Source of the DNA: Desulfosarcina ovata subsp. ovata
GTDB lineage: Bacteria > Desulfobacterota > Desulfobacteria > Desulfobacterales > Desulfosarcinaceae
Length of the DNA: 64,000 bases
NCBI RefSeq assembly: GCF_009689005.1
Contig: NZ_AP021879.1
Span: 7,565,501 to 7,629,500, forward strand
Direction: 5' to 3'
The notes beneath the pieces were generated by a model. The model saw only the letters and a list, made by a program, of their open reading frames with translations. It was not told the DNA's origin and did no database searches. Shown here piece by piece: positions 1 through 9,400 of this stretch. The position numbers were made by a program, and so were the translations under genes. Position 1 is the stretch's first letter. Each line of letters starts with the position of its first letter.

Positions 1-1065
1 ACCACCGATTTCGGGTTGAACCTAAAATTGGGGTCCCAGAGCTACAATCTCTCCGAGATCGCCTACGGCAGCCACATTATGTATGAAGTGCCCGCCGGCG
101 TGACGGCCAGCTACCCGATCAACGAAAGGACCTCGATCAGCGCCGGCTGGTTCCGTTTCGCCGACCTGATGGACGACACCGATCATAACACCAGCGACCA
201 AGCCGACTTCCTGTTCGCCAAACTGGGTGCGGATTTGGGCGGCTTCAAGCTGACCCCCTGGATTGCCTTTGCCAACATCCAGGAAGACGTCGTCAAATAT
301 GAAGTGGAAGATGGTGATACGGTAAACAACTACACTAGATATGCCTATTTCGATTACCCGACCCTGATTGGTGAAACAAACGGCCTGGGGATCGGCGACG
401 CCAACCCGACGGATGCGGTAACGGCCTATTACCTGGGTTTGAAACTGGACTTCAATCCATCCGATCTGCTCTCCATTCAAGCCAGTGGAACATACGGTGA
501 CATGGATTGGGAGACCGCCACCGAGGATATTACCATTGCCGGTTACTTTTTCGATCTGGTGGTGGATTACAACGCCGGATTCGCCACGCCGGAATTTTTC
601 GCTTTTTACGGCAACGGTCCGGACGACAACGACAACGATATCGACATGATGCCGGTGTTGATCGGCGGCCCGACCTACACCAGTTCCTATTTCGGCGGCA
701 GTCGGTACAACGACAACATGTTCGATTCTTATGACAGCACCTATGCGACGTCCATGTGGGCGGTCGGTTTCAAACTCAAAGACATCAAAACCGCCGAGTG
801 GGCCAGCCACGAATTCCAGTTCATGTATGCCGAGGGCCTGGCCGATGATTCCATCTTCGAGGCGCCGGACGATATTTTGCTGAACGATGATGAAAGCCTG
901 ATGGAGTTCAACTTCAACTCCACCTTTCAGCTCAGGAAGCACCTCGTCTTTGCAACGGAATTGGGCTATATCATTTTTGACGAAGATTCGGACTATGATG
1001 AAGCTGCCAATGGATCGGTGGAGGATATGTGGAAAGTGGCCTGCTCATTTGAATTTACATTCTGA
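1..1065 (+). CDS. Outer-membrane beta-barrel protein, 5' truncated
   Basis: The reading frame is open from the first base of the window, so the N-terminus and any signal peptide lie upstream. The visible 355 residues alternate polar and hydrophobic residues in short strands, are rich in Asp, Asn, Tyr and Gly, and end in FEFTF. A C-terminal aromatic residue is the usual barrel-assembly signal of Gram-negative outer-membrane proteins. Acidic, low-complexity stretches (DDNDNDID; DEDSDYDEA) probably form loops. I do not recognise a specific family; a porin-like role is inferred only from the strand pattern and C-terminus. A strong terminator follows directly, so this is the last gene of its transcription unit. 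Confidence 0.6.
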   Translation, partial: TTDFGLNLKLGSQSYNLSEIAYGSHIMYEVPAGVTASYPINERTSISAGWFRFADLMDDTDHNTSDQADFLFAKLGADLGGFKLTPWIAFANIQEDVVKYEVEDGDTVNNYTRYAYFDYPTLIGETNGLGIGDANPTDAVTAYYLGLKLDFNPSDLLSIQASGTYGDMDWETATEDITIAGYFFDLVVDYNAGFATPEFFAFYGNGPDDNDNDIDMMPVLIGGPTYTSSYFGGSRYNDNMFDSYDSTYATSMWAVGFKLKDIKTAEWASHEFQFMYAEGLADDSIFEAPDDILLNDDESLMEFNFNSTFQLRKHLVFATELGYIIFDEDSDYDEAANGSVEDMWKVACSFEFTF

Positions 1066-1102
1066 TCGGGTCGTTTGAGGATGCTCCCTTTTGAGATACT
1101 GG

Positions 1103-1152
1103 ACCGGCGTCGCTAATGCCTGTATAGCTGGGCGGCGCCGGTTTTCTTTTTC
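1103..1152 (+). terminator. Rho-independent terminator after the barrel gene
   Basis: An 11-bp GC-rich stem (ACCGGCGTCGC at 1103-1113 with GCGGCGCCGGT at 1132-1142, one G-U pair) is followed by TTTCTTTTTC. It lies 38 nt after the barrel stop codon. Confidence 0.85.
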
Positions 1153-1303
1153 TGGATTGGTAACGTTACCGTAGTTACGAGTTGCGCAACTTTGTTTCCA
1201 GCCCCTGCACGATTGCAGGGGCGATGCGGCGCCCCCGTCAGGGCAATCGCAAGTAGAATCAAAAACCGGCCGTTCCTGAACACGCACCATTCCCGTAAGT
1301 GGG

Positions 1304-1420
1304 AAAATGCCAAATGCCAACGCCCAAATGTCAAATGAAGGATGAAATCGATTTTAAAATAGATAGAATACCACCATTTGGCATTTTTCATTTGGTCTTT
1401 GACATTCATGGACGCTCTAA
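1304..1420. repeat. Imperfect inverted intergenic repeat (AATGCCAAATG type)
   Basis: The left arm (about 1305-1345) contains AATGCCAAATG and AAATGTCAAATGA. The right arm (about 1378-1412) contains CATTTGGCATTTTTCATTTG and TTTGACATT, their reverse complements. The arms flank an AT-rich centre around 1346-1372. Related motifs recur in non-coding DNA of many bacterial genomes; that statement is from general knowledge and not checked here. No gene is visible between 1153 and 1695. Confidence 0.5.
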
Positions 1421-1540
1421 TTTTGGAAAGAAAAGCAACCCGGAAATATACATGCAATTGCCCTGGCGCCCCCGCAACGTTATATGGCCTTTGAATAAGA
1501 TCCATGATAACCCAATACGAAATGGCATAAAGATCAGGTG

Positions 1541-1622
1541 ATCGATGGATCAGTGTTAAGCAACGGTATGCTATCGATTTGAATCTAAAATAGATTCGAT
1601 CCATCGCTTAACCACTTAACAC
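1541..1622. promoter_or_regulatory. Nested palindrome upstream of the first ABC exporter
   Basis: Three inverted repeats share this stretch: GTGTTAAG (1553-1560) with CTTAACAC (1615-1622), CGATGGATC (1543-1551) with GATCCATCG (1598-1606), and GAATCTA (1581-1587) with TAGATTC (1591-1597). It ends 73 nt before the exporter start codon and has no T-run, so an operator or leader-RNA structure is more likely than a terminator. No regulator is assigned. Confidence 0.45.
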
Positions 1623-1695
1623 GGTCTCAAACAATCCATTGAATTTATATGTTTTTATAAATTCAGCTTTATGTGGAATCTTGTCAGGAGTCATC

Positions 1696-4263
1696 ATGGT
1701 AACCGAAAAGCCGTTGTTTTCCTGGATCCTGAAGCGATACCGGGCGGCGCAGGTCGCTCTTCTGATCCTGATGCTGGCGAGTATCGTGCTGCGCATCCTG
1801 CCCCTTGAATTTCAGAAACGGATTGTCAATACGGCCATTGCCGATGGGAATACCCCTCTCCTTATCCGCTATTGTATTTTATTTCTGCTCGCCCTGATCA
1901 TCGCGGGGGGGTTGAAATACGTGGGTAACGTGGCCGAAAAATGGATCGGCCTGAAGCTGACCGAGGAGATTCGCAACCGGCTTTTCACCCATGTGCTGAC
2001 CTTGCCCATGGGCTATTTTCGGCATACGGCACCCGGCACCGTCATTACCGCCCTGACCGCCGAACTCAGCGCGGTCAGCTTTTTTTTGGGCGGTGCGTTG
2101 GTGGTTCCCATCACCAGCCTTCTAACGTTCTTGCTTTTTTTCGCCTATATGGTTTATCTTGAGCCGTATCTGGCATTGATCACATTGATCATTTACCCGT
2201 TTGAAGTCGCCATCGTGCCGCAACTCCAAAAACGGATGAACCAGCTGAATGTCAGGCGGATTCATGTGGTTCGCCAGATGAGCAACCAGATCGGTGAATC
2301 GGTGGCCGGGATACACGAAATCCATGGCAATGCGAGTTTTCGCTTGGAGGCCAACCGATTTGCGGCCGAGAGCGCGGGCCTGACGGAGATTGTCAAACGC
2401 ACCTTCGTCCTGAAATACGGTGTTAAATTCCTGAACAATATTTTTCAGCACCTGGGGCCGTTCTTCCTTTTCCTGGTCGGCGGCTATCTTGCCATCGAGG
2501 GGCGATTTTCGCTGGGGGCCCTGGTCGCCTTTCTCTCGGCCCACGAAAAGCTGTATGACCCGTGGAAGGAGATATTGGAATACTATCAAAATTATCAGGA
2601 CGCCAACGTCCGCTATCGACGGGTCATGGCGCAGTTCGACCGCCAGCCGGACTTCGTGTTGAACGGCGCGTCGCCACCCGCCCAACAATTTGCCGGCAAT
2701 ATACGGGTTCAGGGCCTCAGCTATTCCATCGGCAGCCACGTTCACCTGTTGAGTGATGTCAATATGAACGTCCGGCACGGCGAACTTGTGGCGCTGGTCG
2801 GCCCTTCGGGCAGTGGAAAAAGCACCCTGGCGATGCTAATCGGCCAGCAATACCGTTACCGACGGGGCAGCATCCGCATCGATCATCAGGAGTTGAGCGA
2901 TCTGAACAAACGCGATATCAGCAGCAATATCGGATTTGTTGCCCAGCATCCGTTCATTTTCAGCGGCACGATCCGGGATAATTTGTGTTACAGCCGCCGA
3001 GCCCTGAGGGAAGCGGATGCATCAGGTCATGCCCGGAAGTTGCCAACAACGTCCGAGCTTCTGGATGTCGTGTATCAGGTGGGGTTGACTGACGACATCC
3101 TGCGTTTCGGATTGCACGCAAAGCTGGCGCCGGACGACGAAGACAATCTGGCAGCGCCCATCGTCGAACTGCGGCGTTTGTTGCGCAGGGAAGCGGACGC
3201 AAGCATCCAGGGACTGATCGAATCCTACGACGTTCACCGGTATCTGGCGTATGGCAGTATCTATGAGAATATCGTTTTTGGGCGCCCTTTAGATCCGGCC
3301 TATGGAATCGACACGGTTGCCGGACATCCGGTCTTTGTCGATTTTCTTTACGCCCAGGGGATCTATACCCAACTTGTTGATTTGGGATTTCAAATTGCCC
3401 GGGCAACCGTACAACTGCTGGAAGGTGTCCAGCCGGAGGCGCTTTTTTTCGCCTCCAGTCCCATGTCCCTGGACGAGTTCGAGCGCTATCGGGACATCAT
3501 CGACCACCACAACGTTCAGCGGGAACGCCCCGTCTGGCAGGAAGAAGATGAAAAGGCGCTTTTAACGCTCGCCTTGCGCTTCGTGCCCGGCCGCCATAAA
3601 ATGATTGCCTTGCCGGCACAATTAAAACGTCTGTTGCTTGCGGCGCGCAACGCCTTTCTGGTTCAAATCGGAAACATCGATCCATCGGTATGCGAATCCG
3701 ATGGCGCAATGGGCACCGTGAACCATGCCGCTGCGTCCATCAATCGCCCGTCGGCGCCATTTGCCTTTTATTGCCCGAATGACCTGATTTATATGGCACC
3801 GATCATCGAGAATATTGTGTTCGGAAAAGCCATCTCCGACGATCCCGCTGAGCGGGCGGAACTGGATGGCATCGTCTTCAAACTGCTCAGAACCCAAAAG
3901 GTCACCGAATCCATCGTTGCCATGGGACTTGGCTTTGACGTCGGCTCCAAGGGAGATCGCCTGTCCGGTGGGCAGCGACAAAAGCTGGCTCTGGCCAGGG
4001 CGCTGTTGAAATACCCGTCGGTTCTGATTCTGGACGAAGCCACCGCCAGCCTGGACAATATGTCCCAGGCCCAAATTCAGCGGCTGCTGGAGACCCAAAT
4101 GCGTTCGAAGACAACCGTCATTGCGGTGATCCATCGGCTGGATCTCCTGCCGGGGTATGACCAGGTCGTGGTATTGGAGGGCGGCAGGATTACCGAATCG
4201 GGAACTTACGACGAACTCATCCATCGCAAAGGGGCATTGTATGACCTTATCCAAAGCCACTGA
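1696..4263 (+). CDS. ABC exporter with an expanded nucleotide-binding domain (copy 1)
   Basis: A type-IV ABC half-transporter of 855 residues: an N-terminal six-helix membrane domain (about 1-330) fused to an ATPase domain. Walker A GPSGSGKST is at 369-377, LSGGQ at 756-760 and Walker B ending LILDEATA near 776-783. Walker A and LSGGQ are normally about 105-110 residues apart; here they are 387 apart. The extra stretch holds three copies of a D/E-N-[LI]-x-[YF]-[SG] motif (DNLCYS at 428, ENIVFG at 524, ENIVFG at 705), as if the post-Q-loop segment had been duplicated. ATG 1696 is chosen over upstream TTG 1639 because AGGAG lies 5 nt before it. It overlaps the CNB gene by 23 nt. The substrate is unknown. 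It is homologous to the - strand protein at 18850-21363. Confidence 0.85.
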   Translation: MVTEKPLFSWILKRYRAAQVALLILMLASIVLRILPLEFQKRIVNTAIADGNTPLLIRYCILFLLALIIAGGLKYVGNVAEKWIGLKLTEEIRNRLFTHVLTLPMGYFRHTAPGTVITALTAELSAVSFFLGGALVVPITSLLTFLLFFAYMVYLEPYLALITLIIYPFEVAIVPQLQKRMNQLNVRRIHVVRQMSNQIGESVAGIHEIHGNASFRLEANRFAAESAGLTEIVKRTFVLKYGVKFLNNIFQHLGPFFLFLVGGYLAIEGRFSLGALVAFLSAHEKLYDPWKEILEYYQNYQDANVRYRRVMAQFDRQPDFVLNGASPPAQQFAGNIRVQGLSYSIGSHVHLLSDVNMNVRHGELVALVGPSGSGKSTLAMLIGQQYRYRRGSIRIDHQELSDLNKRDISSNIGFVAQHPFIFSGTIRDNLCYSRRALREADASGHARKLPTTSELLDVVYQVGLTDDILRFGLHAKLAPDDEDNLAAPIVELRRLLRREADASIQGLIESYDVHRYLAYGSIYENIVFGRPLDPAYGIDTVAGHPVFVDFLYAQGIYTQLVDLGFQIARATVQLLEGVQPEALFFASSPMSLDEFERYRDIIDHHNVQRERPVWQEEDEKALLTLALRFVPGRHKMIALPAQLKRLLLAARNAFLVQIGNIDPSVCESDGAMGTVNHAAASINRPSAPFAFYCPNDLIYMAPIIENIVFGKAISDDPAERAELDGIVFKLLRTQKVTESIVAMGLGFDVGSKGDRLSGGQRQKLALARALLKYPSVLILDEATASLDNMSQAQIQRLLETQMRSKTTVIAVIHRLDLLPGYDQVVVLEGGRITESGTYDELIHRKGALYDLIQSH

Positions 4264-4795
4264 ACCGGGTATTGATGCTCCTGAAAACGTGAAACCCGAG
4301 CTTTTGGAAAATTTTGATCTGCTGCGCATCCTACCGGCATTTGCCGGACTGTCGTATAAAATCCTGCAGCTCTATGCTTATCTGGCCCGCCGCAAGACGT
4401 ACGAAGCCGGTGCCTCCATTTTCGAGTCGGGGCAGCCGGCCACGCGTGCCTACATTGTGCGCCAGGGGCGGGTTCAATTGTACATCACCCGAGGTTCCCG
4501 TGAAACCGGGCTTCAGATTCTGGAACAACAGGGTTTTTTCGGTTATATGGCCCTGTTGGCAGGTTTCCAATGGCCGATTGGTGCCAGGGCCCTTGTGCGG
4601 ACGGAACTGCTCACCCTGGACCGGGATCGGTTCAAGCAATTGGTCCATCAATTTCCCGAGGAAAGCATGCAGGTGGTTGAGAAGCTGGTCCAATTGAAAA
4701 TGCATCGCATGCAGCAGCACATGGAGACGCTGATGCAAAGTGCCAACGATGAGCGGCAACAGCTGTTGTTTTTCCGAATGGAAAACGATTATTAA
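4241..4795 (+). CDS. CNB-domain protein coupled to exporter copy 1
   Basis: A 184-residue protein with one cyclic-nucleotide-binding/Crp-like beta-roll domain (about 25-145) and a helical tail. There is no DNA-binding helix-turn-helix, so it is not a Crp-type transcription factor. In the phosphate-binding cassette the usual Gly-Glu is Gly-Tyr (FFGYMALLAG) and the conserved Arg-Ala is not evident, so cNMP binding is doubtful. ATG 4241 lies inside the last codons of the exporter gene (23-nt overlap), which implies translational coupling and probably a physical partnership. The same arrangement recurs at 18354-18875 beside exporter copy 2. A regulatory or adaptor role for the exporter is inference. 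Confidence 0.75.
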   Translation: MTLSKATEPGIDAPENVKPELLENFDLLRILPAFAGLSYKILQLYAYLARRKTYEAGASIFESGQPATRAYIVRQGRVQLYITRGSRETGLQILEQQGFFGYMALLAGFQWPIGARALVRTELLTLDRDRFKQLVHQFPEESMQVVEKLVQLKMHRMQQHMETLMQSANDERQQLLFFRMENDY

Positions 4796-5054
4796 CAGAG
4801 CCGCGGTGCGATTCGTATGTTCGTTTTGTACACCACTTCCTTCCCCGTCTTTCTTTTCTGTTGACCGTCCACGGCGTCACACCCCTGCCTGGTATACCTG
4901 CCTGTGTTTCGGATAGCGTCGAGGGCGTCGATCCGATAAAGAAGAACCATTATCAATTTCTGACTATTTCTTTATCTCCGCTTATGCTACAGAATCAGGC
5001 TTGGCATACATCGCTTTGGGGACCATACGCGTTAGAAGAGAGAAACTGCCTTCC

Positions 5055-5738
5055 ATGGAAAAATCCACAGACAGCGGCGCTATCCGCATTGATCGTCAGG
5101 TTGTGCTCCCCTTTGATAAATCCTTGTCCATCGCTTTTCAGAGTATCCGGGTTCGGTTTTTCCGTTCGCTGATCACAACCCTCAATCTGGTGCTGGCAGT
5201 CGCTTTCCTATGTTTCGTCAGCCTCACCACCGATATTGCCAATGGCCTTCTGGCCTCCGGTGAGCCGGGATTGCGCCAAGCGTTGATCAACAGCGGCTAT
5301 GATTTGTCGCCGGAGGAAACCCATGTGGGCGCCAGCCCCAAGCAGCGCTGGATCCTCATTCTGTCGCTTCTGGTCTGTGTGGTGGGCATCGTCAACGCCC
5401 AGCTCATGGCGGTTACCGAAAGATTCCGTGAAATCGGCACCATGAAATGCCTTGGCGCCCTGAACCGGTTCATATTGAAGCTGTTTCTTTTGGAGGCTGC
5501 CATGCAGGGTCTTGCCGGCGCGTTGGTCGGGGCGCTTTGTGGCGGACTTTTTGCCCTGTTACACGGTCTCGTGCGTTTCAATTTGCCGGCAATGGCATGG
5601 CTGCCGGCAGGTGCAGTGCTGCGATCGGTGGCGGTATCCGTTGCCATCGGCTGTGGGCTAAACCTTTTGGGCGCTTTTTATCCGGCTCTGGTTGCCGCCC
5701 GCATGCAACCGGTGGCGGCCATGCGGGTGGATCAATGA
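5055..5738 (+). CDS. Short FtsX/MacB-type ABC permease
   Basis: A 227-residue membrane protein with the FtsX-family layout: one helix near residues 35-57, a very short extracytoplasmic segment (about 40 residues; MacB and LolC/E have about 200), then three C-terminal helices. The cytoplasmic loop VTERFREIGTMKCLGA matches the conserved coupling region of this family. The stop overlaps the ATPase start (ATGA), so the two are co-translated. ATG 5055 is preferred over TTG 5001, which lacks a ribosome binding site. It presumably pairs with the giant permease at 6498-11432 over a shared ATPase. The spacer 4796-5054 holds nothing I can name. Confidence 0.75.
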   Translation: MEKSTDSGAIRIDRQVVLPFDKSLSIAFQSIRVRFFRSLITTLNLVLAVAFLCFVSLTTDIANGLLASGEPGLRQALINSGYDLSPEETHVGASPKQRWILILSLLVCVVGIVNAQLMAVTERFREIGTMKCLGALNRFILKLFLLEAAMQGLAGALVGALCGGLFALLHGLVRFNLPAMAWLPAGAVLRSVAVSVAIGCGLNLLGAFYPALVAARMQPVAAMRVDQ

Positions 5739-6481
5739 ACATGGCAGACAGGAAAAACATCGTTCGCGTTTCCCGCGTCCACAAATCATTCAAGATGGGG
5801 GCGGTCTCCCTGGAGGCCCTCAAGGGCGTCGACCTTGAGATCCAGGCCGGACACTATATTTCCATCATGGGGCCCTCGGGCTCGGGCAAGTCCACCCTCT
5901 TCAATATGATCGGCGGACTGGATAAACCAACATCGGGCAAGGTCTTCATTGACGATATCGACATCGCCCAGTTGGACGCCTACGAGCTGGCTTGGCTGCG
6001 TTGCCGAAAAATCGGATACATTTTCCAGACCTTCAACCTGATTCCCGTGATGACGGCGTTGGAGAACGTCACCCTGCCGATGATTTTTGCCGGATTCGGC
6101 AGCGAAGAGGCCGTGGCCAAGGGAATGGAACTGCTCTCCCTGGTCGGTCTGGGCGATCGTTTCCAGCACAAACCCAGCGAGCTCAGCGGCGGGCAGCAGC
6201 AACGTGTCGCCGTGGCCCGCTCCATGGCCAACGACCCGGCCATCATTCTGGCGGATGAACCCACCGGTAACTTGGACCTTTCCACGGGAGAGGAGATTAT
6301 CGCTCTGTTGAAGCGGCTTTCGGCCGAAAAAAGGGTTACCGTTATCTCCGCCACCCACGACTTCAAGATGCTGAACGTGTCCGACCAGGTGATCTGGATT
6401 CGTGACGGCAAAGTCGAAAAAGTCGAAGACCGCGAAGATCTCTCCATCTCCCTTGGCCAGATTGAAGACAAGCAATTGTAA
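5735..6481 (+). CDS. MacB/LolD-type ABC ATPase
   Basis: A 248-residue ATPase with Walker A GPSGSGKST, Q-loop, signature LSGGQQQR, Walker B ILADEPTGNLD and switch His in SATHDFKM. The ADEPTGNLD form is characteristic of the LolD/MacB/FtsE branch, whose members work with FtsX-type permeases in mechanotransmission or lipoprotein release instead of classic import. It starts at ATG 5735 in a 4-nt overlap with the short permease and is followed 16 nt later by the large permease, so it most likely powers both. The exact substrate cannot be told from the sequence. Confidence 0.9.
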   Translation: MNMADRKNIVRVSRVHKSFKMGAVSLEALKGVDLEIQAGHYISIMGPSGSGKSTLFNMIGGLDKPTSGKVFIDDIDIAQLDAYELAWLRCRKIGYIFQTFNLIPVMTALENVTLPMIFAGFGSEEAVAKGMELLSLVGLGDRFQHKPSELSGGQQQRVAVARSMANDPAIILADEPTGNLDLSTGEEIIALLKRLSAEKRVTVISATHDFKMLNVSDQVIWIRDGKVEKVEDREDLSISLGQIEDKQL

Positions 6482-6497
6482 TAACGATCGAGTGACC

Positions 6498-9400
6498 ATG
6501 CACGAAGTTTCCCACAGACGATCCGTCAGGTGGTGGGCACGCCCGCGGCGACGATTCGCCTGCCGACGGACAACAGGTCTTGGCCTGGGTCTTTTTTTTG
6601 CCCTGATGGTTCTTTCCGGCGGCCATGCCACGGCAGCTCCCGACACCGGGCTGGAGGCGGTCGTCGCCCAACTCTCCCGTCTGGGCGACCGCAGTACGGG
6701 AACGACAGGTGCCGCCCGGGCTGCCGACTATATTGCGACCCATCTTACCGACCTGGGCATCGGCGATGTGGACCGCACCCCGTTTTTCCTGCCTGTACGC
6801 AGGCATGTCCAAAGCACCATAGAAATCGACGGACACCTGGTTCAAGAATCGATCACCCCCCTTTTGGCCAACGCCATTTCACCGGGAACGGCCGGCGGCG
6901 GTGGCATCGAAGGGCCGTTTTACTACGCCGGTCGGGGGGCACTTCACGACTACAACCGTATTCCCATGGTGGGCGCCATCATTGCCCTCGAGATGGATTC
7001 GAACCTCAATTGGCAGCATGCGGCGTCACTGGGGGCCAAGGCGGTGGTGTTTATTGACCGTGCGGGTCAATCCGGTTTTACACCCCGGTCCGAGTTCGAG
7101 GACAAACTGGAACTCTCGCCCATCGATTTTCCGCTCTTTCATCTGCCCGTTCAGGCCGCCAGGCGCCTATTCGGCGATTTCGACGCCATGCCGGAAAAAC
7201 GCCTGGCCAATACAATTAAACTTTTTTCAGATATCACCTGGCAAAACGAACGGGCTGAGAACATCTCCTGCCTGATCCCGGGCACGGACCCCGAGCTCCA
7301 GGCCCAGTTGCTGGTGGTGGAGGCCTTTTACGACACCAGTCGCTATCTTCCCGGAAATGCCCCCGGTGCCGATGAAGCCTTGAGCATTGCCTCGTTGCTG
7401 GCCCTGGCCACCGAATTCAAGCAACGGCCGCCCCGGCGTTCGGTGCTCTTGTTGGCCACGGCGGGGCATGCGCAGACCCTTGCCGGGATGCGTGAATTCA
7501 TTTGGAGTCTTACCACCAAGAGCAAGGAGATGAAGCGCCGCGAGGCCTTTCTTGAGGATACCAGCGGTCAGATAAAGGCCTATCTTCAGGCCCTGTCCGC
7601 ACTCGATCTTACCGGTGATTTGCGATCAGCGCTGCAGGGCACCCAGCACCCGGAGGTGATCATCGAGGCCCTTGCCGAAACCATCAAAACCGAGGTGGAT
7701 CGCCTGTCGGCCCACCTGATGGAATCTCGCATGCGGGCGCAGCCGTTGTCCAAAGAAGAGATGCAGGTCCTGGCCCGCGAACGGTTGGCGCTTCGGCAGC
7801 TTGGTTGGCGGACCCATCTGAACCGGCTGTCCGATCACGAAGCGGATCTGGTCAGGATGCTGGTGCCCCGGGCCCTTGCCGGTTATCGAGAGGACCTTGC
7901 CGATCTGGAAAACACGCAAAAAGCGCTCAAAAAGGCTCGCAAACTCAGAAAGCGACTGGACCCGTTCGACCTCAAAGTGGTGGTCTCGCTCCACCTTTCG
8001 AGCCATGGCGACGGGATCGGGGCCTTTTACCAGGGCTGGCTGTACTCCTTGGCGCCGAAAATCAATCACGTCGGCGCCTTCAGCCGCTTGAACCAGATCC
8101 TGATGGCGGTCGGCCAGGATTCAGGCGATGGCCCAAACCCGACGCCGCGCGTCCAGTTGTTCGAAACCTTGCGGCCCAGCCGCCTGCGGCCCTGGCAGGG
8201 TTATCTGCCGGACAGGCCGCAGCTGGGCGGGGAAATCAGCACGCTGGCCGGTTACCTTGGGTTGACCCTGGCCACCTGCAACGACCAGCGCAGCCGCTGG
8301 GGAACCCCTTACGATACCATGGCTCGGATCGACTGGGCATTCGCTACCGAGCAGCAGCACCTGGTGCAAACCCTTGTCCGCAGCCTGATCGAGGCGCCGC
8401 GCCACGATACCGGCAAAATGCCCAAAAACGCTTTTGCCACCGTGTACGGGTACGCCAAACGGCTACGCCACGGCGAGCTTTTTCCGGACCAGCCCACGCC
8501 CGGAACCGTGGTTATGGCCTTCCAGAATATGACGCGCTACTATACCATGGTGAACCGTCTGGGTGATTTCTATCTCAAGGGGGTGGCGACCAAGAAACAT
8601 GTGCCGGACAAACTGATCATCGAGGGCTACCGATTCGATTCGGCCACCGGTCGGGCGGTGTGGGCCATCGACAAGGTGCAGACCGGTAAGGACGCTTACC
8701 GGCTCAAGATCCGGCGGCGGTCCATGGAGACCGACCTGATCATGTTCAACTGCCGTCAGAGCACCCTGTTTAACCTGTTGGAACCGCGTAATTTCCGGTA
8801 TATGACAAAAATCAACATCCTGGACGGCCGACGGGAGGCCGAGCCACTGAGGTACTGGTACAGCCGCATCGACACGCGCCGTTCGGTGATCACGACGCTT
8901 TTCCTGCCGCCGGAGACCCGCTTCAAACTGACCCTTTCCGATTCGGTGCTGAATCGCAAATTGATCCTCACCCGGGCGACACCGAACCGGCCGGAGGGTG
9001 TTGGGTATGCCATTGATGCCTGGCCCCGGCTTTACCACACCGAATTTGCCGTTGCCCGGGACATGTGGGCCCTGACGATCCCCCGCATCGATAGTCTCGA
9101 ATCCCACGGCATCATCAATGTAAAATTGCACGATTTAAAAGACGCCGGCACGGCCGCCCTGACGCGCGCCCAGGACGCGCTGATGCGCAAGGCTTACGAC
9201 GATTTCACCCAGGCCGCCACCACTGCCTGGGCCCTGGCCGGTCGTGTGTACGACCAGGTGGAGAAGACCCGCAAGGATGTCCTTTTCGGTGTGCTGTTTT
9301 ATATCGCTCTGTTTGTTCCATTTGCCTTCTGTCTGGAGCGCCTTCTGTTCGGCTATACCAACATTCACAAGCGGCTCATCGCTTTTTCCGTCCTGCTATG

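Noticed and set aside
5001-5020. Sigma-54-like TGGCAT...GCTT element before the short permease
   Set aside because: The -12 half does not match TTGCA and spacing is off; I do not think it is a promoter.
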